Made by a program: the position numbers and the translations under genes
NCBI GenBank assembly: GCA_034926675.1
Contig: JAYFQW010000006.1
Coordinates: 120,217-184,216, forward strand
From: Clostridia bacterium
GTDB taxonomy: Bacteria > Bacillota > DTU025
Direction: 5' to 3'
Length of the DNA: 64,000 nt
The notes under the pieces: model-generated
Told to the model about the DNA's origin: nothing
Seen by the model: the letters and a program-made list of their open reading frames with translations, nothing else
Database searches by the model: none
In this document: positions 17,897-26,824 of the stretch, piece after piece
Layout: each line of letters starts with the position of its first letter
Numbering within the stretch: the first letter of the stretch is position 1

Positions 17897-18889
17897 TTAG
17901 CTCTTCTCTCCATGCTTCTCCATGGCGTAGCATGCGGCGCCGTACACACCCACATCAGCGCCGAGTGACGCCGGGACTATCGGCGCCTCCTTCGCCATGA
18001 ATGAGAAGGCACGCAGAGCCACAGTCTGCCTCACTGTGTCGAACAGAATATCGCCTACCTGAGCGACTCCGCCTCCGATGACTACCATCTCCAGATTGAG
18101 CATGTTTACCACGTTCGCGATTGCAGTCCCAAGATATTCGAACGCGCTCTTTAATATGGCGCAAGCCGCAGGATCGCCTTCAGATGCCACCCGCGCTATG
18201 AGCGCAGCGTCTATCGCGGAAAGGTCACCATCAGCCGCCCGCAGCAGACGACTTCCGACCGCTCTCCGCGCGACCTCACGGCCGCGCCTAGCGATTGCGG
18301 TGCCCGAAGCAAGGGCCTCCAAACACCCGCGATTCCCGCACCCGCACATGGGACCATCTGCAAGCATGGTTGTGTGTCCGAGTTCTCCAGCTCCACCAGT
18401 AGCGCCGTGGAAGACCTTCCCGTTGAGAACGAGTCCGCTGCCGATTCCAGTGCTGACAGTGACGTACATCATGTGCCTGGTTCCACGGCCGGCGCCCATC
18501 CTGTTCTCCGCAAGAGCAGCGGCGTTCGCGTCATTCTCCAGGTATACGGGCCGCCCCAAGCGCTCTGAGAGGATGCGCGTGACAGGCACGTTTCTCCACC
18601 TGAGGTTCGGAGCGTCATCAACGATGCCCGCTTCATGGTTGAGAGGGCCTGGAGCCCCGATTCCGATTGCGCATACACCGGAGATGCCTCCAGGCGTCTG
18701 CTCCGCAAGGCTCAGCACTGACCCGACGATCCTATCCATGACGGCGTCAGCGCCTTCCTCTGCCTGAGTGGCAAGCCTTACGGAACGTAAGGCCTGCAGA
18801 GTATCATCGACCAGCGCCGAGGCGATTTTCGTGCCGCCTAGGTCAACGCCGATGTAGTGCCTTCTATTCTCCACATGCCCCTCCACCAC
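17897..18889 (-). CDS. ROK family glucokinase-like sugar kinase
   Basis: ROK kinases phosphorylate glucose or related hexoses with ATP. The phosphate-binding loop reads VDLGGTKIASALVD at residues 14-27. The catalytic region is ENDANAAALAE near residue 118, and the zinc site CGCGNRGCLEALASG is near 185. The 330-residue length fits the family. There is no N-terminal winged helix, so it is a kinase rather than a NagC/XylR repressor. The start may be GTG 18889 or an in-frame GTG 15 bases downstream that follows GGAGGGG closely. It lies between an ABC ATPase and surface glucan proteins, which suggests it phosphorylates imported glucose. Confidence 0.9.
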   Translation of the reverse strand: MVEGHVENRRHYIGVDLGGTKIASALVDDTLQALRSVRLATQAEEGADAVMDRIVGSVLSLAEQTPGGISGVCAIGIGAPGPLNHEAGIVDDAPNLRWRNVPVTRILSERLGRPVYLENDANAAALAENRMGAGRGTRHMMYVTVSTGIGSGLVLNGKVFHGATGGAGELGHTTMLADGPMCGCGNRGCLEALASGTAIARRGREVARRAVGSRLLRAADGDLSAIDAALIARVASEGDPAACAILKSAFEYLGTAIANVVNMLNLEMVVIGGGVAQVGDILFDTVRQTVALRAFSFMAKEAPIVPASLGADVGVYGAACYAMEKHGEKS

Positions 18890-18960
18890 GACACCCCCAC
18901 TCTACACATTGCTGCGCGGCGGCGCCGCACCGCGGTTTTCCATGGCCTGTACAGGAACGC

Positions 18961-18981
18961 GCCGGGGCACACGGCCCCGGC
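18961..18981. terminator. GC-rich hairpin between ABC ATPase and ROK genes
   Basis: GCCGGGGC and GCCCCGGC form a perfect 8-bp stem around a 5-base loop. It lies 17 bases beyond the stop of the ABC ATPase gene on the minus strand. There is no T-run after it, so it may be a terminator or an mRNA-stabilising hairpin. Confidence 0.4.
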
Positions 18982-18997
18982 AGCGCCGTGGAAGTCA

Positions 18998-20098
18998 CTA
19001 TATGATGGACTTTTCGGTTTTCGGGTCGAACAGATGGCACTCGTCCATGTTCAGGACAACGGAGTGCCGCTCGCCATCCTTCGCGGCTGTTCTGGGGTTG
19101 ACCTTCGCCACAAATGAGTGCGGCCCTGTGGTGAGGTACAGATACGCCTCTGAACCCATGGGCTCGAGGACGTCCACCAAGCACTCGACCACTCTATCTT
19201 CTGCAGGCTCGGACACGAAATTGATATCCTCGATGTTCTCGGGCCTGATGCCTAGCATGACCTTCTCATCATTGAACTTGCCTATGTCCTTCATTCTCCC
19301 GCGGGGCACCTTGACCCTGAAGGTGTCGCAATCGACGATGTAGTCATCGCCCTCCCTGCGAAGCACGCCCGGCATGAAGTTCATCGCTGGGCTTCCGATG
19401 AAGCCGGCCACAAACATATTATCTGGATGCCGGTAGATCTCCATGGGAGCTCCCACCTGCTTGATGAAACCATCCTTCATCACGACTATGCGGTCACCCA
19501 TGGTCATGGCCTCTGTCTGATCGTGAGTGACATAGATGATGGTAGTCTGCAGGCGATTGTGCAGCTTCGACAGCTCTGCCCTCATCTGAACCCTAAGCTT
19601 GGCATCGAGGTTCGACAGCGGCTCATCCATGAGGAACACCTTGGGCTCGCGGACGATGGCGCGTCCAACAGCCACGCGCTGCCTCTGGCCTCCCGAGAGC
19701 GCCTTCGGCTTGCGATCGAGGAGGTTCTCGATTCCGAGGGTGCCCGCCGCCCCACGCACACGCTTCTCGATCTCAGCCTTGGGGAACTTGCGCAGCTTAA
19801 GCCCGAAAGCCATGTTGTTGTACACGTCCATATGAGGATATAGGGCGTAGTTCTGGAACACCATCGCGATGTCGCGATCCTTCGGAGGGATGTCGTTTAC
19901 CAGTGTCTCGCCGATGAAGATGTTGCCAGATGTGATCTCCTCGAGGCCAGCTATCATTCGGAGAGTCGTTGACTTCCCGCAGCCGGACGGCCCAACTAGC
20001 ACTAAGAATTCCTTATCATGGATCTCCAGGTTCACATCACTTACTGCGACCACATTGCCAAACTTCTTGCATACGCGTTCCAGCCTGACACCTGCCAT
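18998..20098 (-). CDS. sugar ABC transporter ATP-binding protein, MsmK/UgpC/MalK type
   Basis: This ATPase powers carbohydrate ABC importers, and in Firmicutes one MsmK-type subunit often serves several importers. The Walker A motif GPSGCGKST is near residue 37, signature LSGGQRQR near 135, and Walker B VFLMDEPLSNLD about 155. A TOBE/OB regulatory region follows to residue 366. The ATG at 20098 has GGGAGG 7 bases upstream. No permease or binding-protein genes are nearby, so this is an orphan ATPase that probably works with permeases encoded elsewhere. Its location next to ROK kinase and glucan genes supports maltodextrin or glucose-oligomer import. Confidence 0.93.
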   Translation of the reverse strand: MAGVRLERVCKKFGNVVAVSDVNLEIHDKEFLVLVGPSGCGKSTTLRMIAGLEEITSGNIFIGETLVNDIPPKDRDIAMVFQNYALYPHMDVYNNMAFGLKLRKFPKAEIEKRVRGAAGTLGIENLLDRKPKALSGGQRQRVAVGRAIVREPKVFLMDEPLSNLDAKLRVQMRAELSKLHNRLQTTIIYVTHDQTEAMTMGDRIVVMKDGFIKQVGAPMEIYRHPDNMFVAGFIGSPAMNFMPGVLRREGDDYIVDCDTFRVKVPRGRMKDIGKFNDEKVMLGIRPENIEDINFVSEPAEDRVVECLVDVLEPMGSEAYLYLTTGPHSFVAKVNPRTAAKDGERHSVVLNMDECHLFDPKTEKSII

Positions 20099-20181
20099 GA
20101 GTAAACCTCCCAATATATTAATCGGTGGCGCCCCGCGCCCACCTGCCATTTGGCGCTATTCGACATGGCCCTTCAGAATCC

Positions 20182-20212
20182 TTCAACGATATCGCTCCCA
20201 ACTGCGTATAAT
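20182..20212 (+). promoter_or_regulatory. candidate sigma-A promoter for the L,D-transpeptidase gene
   Basis: A perfect TATAAT at 20207-20212 is preceded by TTCAAC at 20182-20187 with a 19-base spacer, slightly long. It is 31 bases upstream of the TTG start at 20244, and GAGGTGGTG lies between. The -10 match is good and the -35 weak. Confidence 0.45.
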
Positions 20213-20243
20213 GGGTCAGCAAATCTAGAGGTGGTGATGGCCC

Positions 20244-21455
20244 TTGGCTGACTGCAAGCCCCTCGTCCTCATGCGAGGCATGAACGTCATTCCTGTTGGC
20301 AATGTCCAGGAGCAACTGCACTTCAGGGGATTTCCCCTCGGAGAAGTCGACAACATATTCGGCATCAGGACTGAGTTGGCTGTGAGACAGTTCCAGGCGA
20401 GTGTCGGCCTTCCTGAGACGGGAATAGTCGATGCAGAGACATGGCGTCTCCTTTTCGATGGGCTCCCGCTTCCCGCGGATTCCTGCTGCCCCTCTGAACC
20501 AAGGGCCGCGTCCGGAGCAGCCCCCTCCGGCGTCAGCGGCAGTCCGGGAGAATCACCTGACCCAAGCCAGTCTGGGGTTGAGAGCGGTTCGCCGTCATCG
20601 GGAATGCGGCAGGGACTGTCGCTCCGCATCAGCCTTGCACAGCGTCGACTCTCTCTCCAGCAAGCCGGTGTGGAGATCGCGCACTATCCAGTGGCCATCG
20701 GCAAGCCATCCACTCCTACGCCTAGCGGCAACTGGATGGTGCTCAACAAGGCTCTGAACCCAGGTGGAGTATTCGGAACCAGATGGATGGGATTCACTAG
20801 GGTGGGGCATGGCATTCACGGGACCAACCAACCTCAGTCGATCGGGCACTCGGTGTCGAACGGCTGTGTGAGGATGTACACCCCGGATGTGGAGGCCGTT
20901 TTCGGACAGGCGTACGTGGGAACTCCGGTAGTGGTCTACGCCGGAGTTCCCGCACCCACGCCCACACAGGGCGCCTACATCGTCCAACCGGGCGACACTC
21001 TCTTCCTGATAGCGCGCAAGCTTGGAACCACTGTGGACGCGCTGAGAAGTGCTAACGTTCTCGTGAGCGACGCCCTGTCAGTGGGGCAGGTGCTGACAGT
21101 CCCGGGGTTCTCCGCGGCGTCTGCAACCACTGGCGTTGACTACATTGTACAGCCAGGCGACACCCTGTTCCTGATCGCGCGCAGGAAGGGCACGACAGTG
21201 CAGGCACTCATGGCAACGAACAACCTGACCAGCACGAACCTGTACGTGGGCCAGAGGCTCCGGATTCCCGGAGGGCCCAGATCTTCCGAGCATGCGCGGA
21301 CAGCGAGCCCGGAATATGTCATCCAGGAAGGCGATACCCTATGGGGAATAGCCTCCGCCTTCGGAACCAGCGAAGAGGCGATAGTGGACCTGAACACCCT
21401 GATGAGCACGGGGCTGTACGCAGGGCAGCGGATACGAATTCCGTACGGTCTATGA
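20244..21455 (+). CDS. L,D-transpeptidase (YkuD) with peptidoglycan-binding and LysM domains
   Basis: The protein would cross-link or modify peptidoglycan. Domains in order: a PG_binding_1 helical domain at residues 8-72, a low-complexity linker to about 125, a YkuD catalytic domain to about 237, and three LysM repeats from residue 245 to the end. The catalytic motif HGTNQPQSIGHSVSNGCVRM contains the active His and Cys. Each LysM begins with Y-I/V-V/I-Q-x-G-D-T-L. The start is TTG 20244, 7 bases after GAGGTGGTG. No signal peptide is visible at the N terminus, as in several spore-associated YkuD proteins, so a spore-coat or cortex role is possible. Confidence 0.93.
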   Translation: MADCKPLVLMRGMNVIPVGNVQEQLHFRGFPLGEVDNIFGIRTELAVRQFQASVGLPETGIVDAETWRLLFDGLPLPADSCCPSEPRAASGAAPSGVSGSPGESPDPSQSGVESGSPSSGMRQGLSLRISLAQRRLSLQQAGVEIAHYPVAIGKPSTPTPSGNWMVLNKALNPGGVFGTRWMGFTRVGHGIHGTNQPQSIGHSVSNGCVRMYTPDVEAVFGQAYVGTPVVVYAGVPAPTPTQGAYIVQPGDTLFLIARKLGTTVDALRSANVLVSDALSVGQVLTVPGFSAASATTGVDYIVQPGDTLFLIARRKGTTVQALMATNNLTSTNLYVGQRLRIPGGPRSSEHARTASPEYVIQEGDTLWGIASAFGTSEEAIVDLNTLMSTGLYAGQRIRIPYGL

Positions 21456-21490
21456 TGGGAACGAACGGACCCGGGGAAGAGAGCATGAGG

Positions 21491-21528
21491 CAACGAGGAG
21501 ATCCGGTTCTCACCGGATCTCCTCGTTG
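21491..21528. terminator. perfect 17-bp hairpin between convergent genes
   Basis: Arms at 21491-21507 and 21512-21528 are perfectly complementary around a TCTC loop. It lies between the L,D-transpeptidase stop and the stop of the beta-barrel gene on the other strand, so it probably acts as a bidirectional terminator. Confidence 0.75.
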
Positions 21529-21603
21529 ATCGGTTGCGCTTCGATCGGCATCCATTCAATCCATGGCATGTCGGCATCAACCGGCAATCCCTGGATCGGG
21601 ATA

Positions 21604-22923
21604 CTAGAACGATACTTCCATGCCGGCGAAGACCTTGTTAGTGCCGATATTGTTGTAGGTGTAACCTAGGGTCACACCGTTCGGCGCGCCGTACTCGGCC
21701 TTGAGTTCCCGGCCTGGAGTTGGCTGGCCATTCGCGTCTGGGGCAGGGTTCGTGTCGAGAAGCCCCGAGAGGCGAACTCCGCTGAGCGCAGGGATGCCTG
21801 ATGAGACCGATGCGTGGGCCACATGCCTTACGTCGTGGATGGAGAAGTTGGTGACAGTCATGCTGTAGTCGGCAGCCATTCGGATAGCAGGCATGACCTC
21901 ACGCTCAGCCATGGCGATTCCCAGCCCGGTCTTGTTGGTGACGGTCTCAGCCGCGAGGTTCTGAGTGATTCGGTGCTTCGCCGATAGTCCGAAGCCCATG
22001 ACGTTGGTAGCGACGGAGGCGCCGATAGAGCGCTCATCATCGAGCTTGCCGTCGTTGTCGGCGCCGAGTATCTCACCGTCGACCACGATTCCGAACCCGC
22101 GGACGTTAGTGGATACAGCTCCTGTGATGGCCGCTACTCCGTGCTCGCCTAGGAGAGGATCGTCCTCTCCTCCGAGCCTGTACTTGGGATCGAACTCAGT
22201 CGCGGTGCGCCTGTAGCCGGCCGTTGCGGTGATCCCGTAGGGCAGCCCGAAGGCGCCGCCGATCCTAAGTGCGCTTGAGTTGGTAGTTGTCTGGCCAGCA
22301 TAGATTCCTTCGATCGCCACGTTCGAGATTGGCGTAGCGGCTGCGCTCACCACGTAGTTGTACTCGTCATTCGCTATCTTTGCAATCGCGGCATCGAGGC
22401 CAACTCCTGAGATCCTGCCCGCTGCGTGGGCGCCGCGCACTGGAACGCCAGCGTCCCATGCGTAGAATCCGTCGATCGCCATGGGCCCGAAGTTCATTCC
22501 CGAGACCGACACTCCATCGAGAATCTTGGTGTCGAGGATATACGGAGAGTACTCGATCTGAAGGTCTCCGAGCCTGGTGGCGACCACCGGGCCGCCTAGC
22601 CAGTATGGTCCCACTGCCTCGAGGTAGGCGGTGTCGATGGCTATGGCGCCTACTGGGTTCACTACTGAAGCGACGGTCTTGCCCGTCTCGGACATGAACG
22701 TCCACTCGATGGGCTTCAGTTTGATGACGCCCTTGACCGTCTGCCCACCAACGAGTCCAACATTAAGGGCGAGGTCGAGATCGGTAGTGAGCCCCGGACC
22801 CTTCCCGAAATCGTACCATACCTCTCCCTTGAGGTTGCCGCCTAGGCTGACTTGCGCGGCCGAGACAGGCAATGCGAATGCTGTGATCATCAGTGCTGCG
22901 AGTATTACTGCTAGTCTCTTCAT
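21604..22923 (-). CDS. putative outer-membrane beta-barrel protein
   Basis: I do not recognise a named family. The 439-residue protein starts with a signal peptide (RLAVILAALMITAFALPVSA, cleavage before AQVSLGG). The rest alternates polar and hydrophobic residues with many glycines, as in transmembrane beta-strands, and no hydrophobic helix is seen after the signal. It ends KVFAGMEVSF, a final aromatic residue preceded by alternating hydrophobics, as in the C-terminal beta-signal of porins. No S-layer homology domain or cell-wall anchor is visible. It would fit a diderm Firmicute. The ATG follows a GGGGGG tract. The gene stands alone behind a long 5' region. A secreted S-layer-type beta protein is an alternative. 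Confidence 0.6.
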   Translation of the reverse strand: MKRLAVILAALMITAFALPVSAAQVSLGGNLKGEVWYDFGKGPGLTTDLDLALNVGLVGGQTVKGVIKLKPIEWTFMSETGKTVASVVNPVGAIAIDTAYLEAVGPYWLGGPVVATRLGDLQIEYSPYILDTKILDGVSVSGMNFGPMAIDGFYAWDAGVPVRGAHAAGRISGVGLDAAIAKIANDEYNYVVSAAATPISNVAIEGIYAGQTTTNSSALRIGGAFGLPYGITATAGYRRTATEFDPKYRLGGEDDPLLGEHGVAAITGAVSTNVRGFGIVVDGEILGADNDGKLDDERSIGASVATNVMGFGLSAKHRITQNLAAETVTNKTGLGIAMAEREVMPAIRMAADYSMTVTNFSIHDVRHVAHASVSSGIPALSGVRLSGLLDTNPAPDANGQPTPGRELKAEYGAPNGVTLGYTYNNIGTNKVFAGMEVSF

Positions 22924-23362
22924 CTGTTTTCCCCCCTGGGTTCCTTCGTTTGCTGTTGCGTCTGTTCTGCGGCTGTTCGTTTCTTACTGCATCTGGTCAT
23001 GTCTGCTGCTTACTTTGGTGCGACGTGTGCTGCGTCTGGCCTCGGAGCCCACGGAAGTGTTCATGTTTTCTGCCGCACGCCCCTCTGGCACGAGTGCGAT
23101 GTGTTGCGCCAATGGCATGTCCTCTCGGGATTATTGGGGGGGCACCTCCTTTCGCTCCCGTTTCCACGCCCATGGCATAGTTGTACCGGTTAGAGCAGGG
23201 ACGAGTGATTCGCCATCACCTGTTCTGGGGTATCAATTCGATCCTCAGCGGGACGTTCCTGCACGTAAATGCGTGTTTGCGGCGTGTAACTTGTGGGGGG
23301 AGTGGACATACCCTCCGGTTATTCCATTGAGGAGGAAAAAGGAAGAAGGAAAGCCGTTCCGA
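22924..23362. other. long intergenic leader region upstream of the beta-barrel gene
   Basis: About 440 bases hold no recognised gene. On the minus strand a 44-codon frame (23118-22984, ATG to TAA, preceded by GAGAGG) lies upstream of the beta-barrel gene. Its start-site spacing is poor and the translation resembles nothing I know. No T-box, SAM or other riboswitch core was recognised. The region probably contains the promoter and a long leader for the beta-barrel gene. Confidence 0.4.
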
Positions 23363-23399
23363 GGCGGGGAGGCGCGCCTGGCGCGCGCCCTTCCCCGCC
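23363..23399 (-). terminator. GC-rich terminator after argF
   Basis: On the minus strand, GGCGGGGA and GCGCGC segments pair with their complements in an imperfect stem of about 15 bp. A pyrimidine- and T-rich tract (CTTTCCTTCTTCCTTTTTCC) follows about 10 bases later. It lies 21 bases beyond the argF stop and would end the murA-like/AmmeMemoRadiSam/argF transcript. Confidence 0.7.
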
Positions 23400-23420
23400 C
23401 ACACATAGCAGCAGGGCTTC

Positions 23421-24389
23421 TTAGCTCATCACTAGAGCCAGAATCGCCTTCTGCACATGCAGCCTGTTCTCAGCCTCATCCCAGAGGGCGGAATGAGCTC
23501 CATCGGCCACCTCGTCGGTGATCTCCTCTCCGCGATGCGCCGGCAAGCAGTGCATCTCGATGCAGTCTCGCTTCGCATGATCGACGATATCCATGTTCAG
23601 CTGGTATGATGCAAGATCTCGAACACGTCTGTCGTGCTCATGCTCCTGACCCATGCTCGCCCACACATCGGTGTAGAGGATGTCGGCGCCTGACACTGCC
23701 TCGCGCGGATCGCGCACAATCTCAATGCGGGCCCCAGTCGCGGCGGCGTCGGCCCTGGCGGCCTCCACCACCGACGGGTTCGGATCATATCCTTCAGGGC
23801 ATCCGCATGTTACGTGCATTCCCATCTTCGCGCCACCGTACATCAGCGAGTGCGCCACGTTGTTCCCGTCCCCAAGGTAGGCAAGCTTGCGCCCCTTCAG
23901 ATCGCCCTTCTTCTCCATCCCTGTGAACAGGTCCGCCATCACTTGGCACGGATGAAGCAAGTCGGTGAGGCCATTGACAATCGGTATCGACGCCTCCCTG
24001 GCAAGCTCGATCACATCGCTGTGAGCGTAGGTCCTGATCATGATGGCGTCTAGGTACCGCGAGAGCACTCGCGCTGTGTCGGCGATAGTCTCTCCCCGCT
24101 TAAGCTGAAGATCGTTGGCATTGAGAAAGAGGCCGTACCCACCTAGCTGCCAGATTGCCACTTCGAAGGAAACGCGCGTCCGGGTGGACGCTTTCTGGAA
24201 GATCATCCCCAGGGTCTTTCCCTTCAGCACATGGTGGGACACCCCGGCCTTCTGCTCAGCCTTGAGCAGCGCAGCAACGTCCATAACGCGCATGATCTGC
24301 TCTGTGGTGAAGTCATGAATGGAAATGAAGTCCCTTCCTGAGAAGCCTCGCCCCAGCTCATCGTGGAGCAGTCCTGTCACCTTAGTCAT
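23421..24389 (-). CDS. argF: ornithine carbamoyltransferase
   Basis: The enzyme makes citrulline from ornithine and carbamoyl phosphate in arginine synthesis (or the reverse in the deiminase pathway). The carbamoyl-phosphate site STRTRVSFE is near residue 57, HPCQ near 135, the DVWASMGQE loop near 232 and HCLPAHRGEE near 275. The ATG at 24389 follows GAAGGTGGTG and gives 322 residues, the normal length. No other arg genes are in the window. It sits 13 bases after the AmrS-like radical SAM gene in the same direction and ends before a strong terminator, so it is probably the last gene of that operon. Confidence 0.95.
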   Translation of the reverse strand: MTKVTGLLHDELGRGFSGRDFISIHDFTTEQIMRVMDVAALLKAEQKAGVSHHVLKGKTLGMIFQKASTRTRVSFEVAIWQLGGYGLFLNANDLQLKRGETIADTARVLSRYLDAIMIRTYAHSDVIELAREASIPIVNGLTDLLHPCQVMADLFTGMEKKGDLKGRKLAYLGDGNNVAHSLMYGGAKMGMHVTCGCPEGYDPNPSVVEAARADAAATGARIEIVRDPREAVSGADILYTDVWASMGQEHEHDRRVRDLASYQLNMDIVDHAKRDCIEMHCLPAHRGEEITDEVADGAHSALWDEAENRLHVQKAILALVMS

Positions 24390-24402
24390 CGATGCACCAC
24401 CT

Positions 24403-25410
24403 TCAGGTTTGATTATGGGCGCACGCGGCTGAATCGAGCCGCACCGGAATGCCTCTGCCACATCTGGGGCAGGCCGCCTCCGCCAGGTGCACCACAACAT
24501 GAGAATACCCGCGCCGCTCTATGAGCAGCTCACCACAGTCCGGGCAGACCGTGTCGTTTCCTCCCAGGACATCCGCGTTTCCTATGTACACGTAGTTCAG
24601 ACGCTCCCTGGCCGCCTTTGCGCACCGCTCAAGAGTCTCCACTGGAGTGGCAGCCGCCGTCATCCTGTAGTTCGGATAGTATCTGGATATGTGCAGGGGT
24701 ATCTCGGGGGAGAGCTCAGCCACCCACGAGGAAAGCTCGCTCATCTCCTGCTCGGAATCGTTGAGCCCCGGCGCCACCAGAGTCGTGAGTTCCACATGGC
24801 AACCAGCCTCATGCCAACAGCGAATCGTATCCAGAACAGGCTTAAGCGACCCTCCGCACACCGTGCGGTAGTACTCTTCAGTGAACGCCTTGAGGTCGAT
24901 GTTCACAGCATCAATCAAGGGAATCAGCTCTGCCAGCGGGTCCGGGTTTATCTCGCCGTTTGTCACCAACACGTTAAGGAGCCCTGCCTCGTGGACCAGT
25001 GCTGCGCAGTCGTACACAAACTCGTACCACACGGTGGGTTCTGAGTATGTGTAGGCGACCCCAACCGACTGCTCGCCCACACTGAGCGCGAGTTCCGTGA
25101 GTTCCTCAGGGGTGAATTGCTTGGATCTCGCCGCCCGCTGCGATATCTCCCAGTTCTGGCAGTACTCACAGGCTAGATTGCATCCGTAGGTTCCGATAGA
25201 GAGGATGCCTGAACCCGGCATGAAATGATAGAGCGGCTTCTTCTCAATAGGATCAATGGATATGGATGTGACTGCCCCGTAGTTCTGGGAGACTATCCGT
25301 CCACCCACCATGGCCCGCGCTCGGCACGCCCCTACACTTCCTTCACGGAACCTGCACCCGCGCGGGCACAACCTGCATTCGCCCTTGGATTCCCGGACAG
25401 AAGCGTACAT
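24403..25410 (-). CDS. amrS: AmmeMemoRadiSam system radical SAM enzyme
   Basis: This is the radical SAM member of the AmmeMemoRadiSam group, whose biochemical role is undefined. The 4Fe-4S motif is CNLACEYCQNW near residue 78. An N-terminal cysteine cluster (CRLCPRGC and then C at about 29) and a C-terminal zinc-ribbon-like pair (CPDCGELL and CPRCGRGI) are present. The length of 335 is normal for the family. The start follows the Memo-AMMECR1 stop by 7 bases, with AGAGAGG upstream. The context with both other components encoded next door makes the family assignment firm; the substrate is unknown. Confidence 0.92.
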   Translation of the reverse strand: MYASVRESKGECRLCPRGCRFREGSVGACRARAMVGGRIVSQNYGAVTSISIDPIEKKPLYHFMPGSGILSIGTYGCNLACEYCQNWEISQRAARSKQFTPEELTELALSVGEQSVGVAYTYSEPTVWYEFVYDCAALVHEAGLLNVLVTNGEINPDPLAELIPLIDAVNIDLKAFTEEYYRTVCGGSLKPVLDTIRCWHEAGCHVELTTLVAPGLNDSEQEMSELSSWVAELSPEIPLHISRYYPNYRMTAAATPVETLERCAKAARERLNYVYIGNADVLGGNDTVCPDCGELLIERRGYSHVVVHLAEAACPRCGRGIPVRLDSAACAHNQT

Positions 25411-25417
25411 CGCCTCT

Positions 25418-26824
25418 CTACTCGTAGCGCTTCACCTCAAACCTGGCGTACTGAAGAGGCTCACCCGGACCGATGCCCGCCTTACGGCGAGCAATCGATA
25501 CCTGCTGCTCCACAGAGTCCACCCCGTCGAGATCCGGCAGGAGGAGCCCAACACGGTCTCCACGCCGCACAATCACCCCGTACTTGGCAGGGTCTAGCTC
25601 CTCTGGCCCATCTATATCCTCAGGTTCTGAGAGTACATCCACTGAGTAAGCCAAGTCCGCCAGTTCCCTTTGCGCCACAGGCTCGAACCGCGGGTCACGG
25701 ACTGCGGCGGATATCGCATTGCTGATTATCTCCTCGGCAATGCATGCCTGCATCGGCTCTGTAGTGCCGATGCATCCGCGCAGTTCACGGCCTTTGTGTA
25801 TGGAACAGAACACACCCGCGCGGCCCCGCATGTTGGCTGGCAGAGGGTCAGGAGCATCAATTACCTGACGCCTAACAACGTACGCCTCCGCGGCATTCCT
25901 GGCGAGCGCCGCATGCGCGGATTCCGATCTTCTGCGTGCGTCAGCCCTCAGATGGAGAGCGTTGTTGAGCTCCCCTGCTCTACTGGCTTCACTCTGCCCG
26001 GATGGACGGAATGTGGCAACCGCGTATCCGACCCCGAACGGCCCCTCGTAAGAGTGAACCTCCGAGATCACATCGAGGCCATCAATGGCGCCAAGCATCA
26101 TGAAGATGGCGCGCAGTCCACATTCACCGGCGGAGGCCACGAGCTTGTCATCGAGCCCTGCCAAAGCTGCTGCGTCCCTTGAGGAGAGTGCCTCCACCAC
26201 CAGCGAATCGAACTGGGCTCCCCTAGGGCTGTAGCCTGCAGGCGCCCCTGGCGCGAGCGCATGGGACAGGTCGCCGCTGGCAATCACGGCAACTCGGCCC
26301 GATCCCGCCTCAATCGCCTCGCGGAGTGCGATTCCGAAACTGTAGAGCTCGTTCGGAGCGCCCACCCCCATGGCCACGGGGATCAGACGGAACTCTCGAC
26401 AATGCTCCCAGATGTATGAGAGGGGCACAAGGGTCCCGTGGTCGAGCTTCCTTGGGATTCTCATGCGAATCATGGCCCGCTCATCAAGGAGCACACACGA
26501 CACTTCGGCTGCCTCGGCATGATGCACCACGGACCGCGCCAGATCCAAGTCGCACTCGAACGAGAGAGACACGTCCGCGCCAAACTGTGAGAAATCCCCG
26601 CTGATCCGCGGTAGCCCGGTTATCGCTATGGCGTCAGCAAACACGGGCCCATGGGGGGATATCACCACCACAGTATCAGGCGCAGCGTCTGCAACCGCAG
26701 TCGCAAGCGCCTTCATGCCCTGCACAGTGCGGCTCGCCTTGGGCGTCTCGCTCCCGCCCACCTCAGGGATTATGATGGGCGGATGAGGTGAAAGAGCAGC
26801 CAGAACTAGTTCCCCCATACTCAC
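25418..26824 (-). CDS. Memo-like extradiol dioxygenase fold fused to AMMECR1 domain
   Basis: Residues 1-270 are a class III extradiol-dioxygenase-like (Memo/LigB) domain, beginning ALSPHPPIIIPEVGG with ISPHGPVFADA near 55 and a GDLSHAL segment near 183. Residues about 290-468 are an AMMECR1 domain with the diagnostic RGCIGTTEP near residue 355. Together with the following radical SAM gene this completes the AmmeMemoRadiSam set in two genes. The function is unknown. The GTG at 26824 overlaps the murA-like TGA by four bases; an ATG two codons downstream, preceded by GAGGAG, is an alternative start. Confidence 0.92.
   Translation of the reverse strand: MSMGELVLAALSPHPPIIIPEVGGSETPKASRTVQGMKALATAVADAAPDTVVVISPHGPVFADAIAITGLPRISGDFSQFGADVSLSFECDLDLARSVVHHAEAAEVSCVLLDERAMIRMRIPRKLDHGTLVPLSYIWEHCREFRLIPVAMGVGAPNELYSFGIALREAIEAGSGRVAVIASGDLSHALAPGAPAGYSPRGAQFDSLVVEALSSRDAAALAGLDDKLVASAGECGLRAIFMMLGAIDGLDVISEVHSYEGPFGVGYAVATFRPSGQSEASRAGELNNALHLRADARRRSESAHAALARNAAEAYVVRRQVIDAPDPLPANMRGRAGVFCSIHKGRELRGCIGTTEPMQACIAEEIISNAISAAVRDPRFEPVAQRELADLAYSVDVLSEPEDIDGPEELDPAKYGVIVRRGDRVGLLLPDLDGVDSVEQQVSIARRKAGIGPGEPLQYARFEVKRYE

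Noticed and set aside
23251..23330. Possible riboswitch or T-box leader upstream of the beta-barrel gene
   Set aside because: No T-box sequence or known riboswitch core was found, only scattered short inverted repeats.
22631..23521. Long plus-strand frame opposite the beta-barrel gene
   Set aside because: It spans the reverse strand of the barrel gene, its leader and the argF end, has no family-like content and crosses a terminator hairpin.
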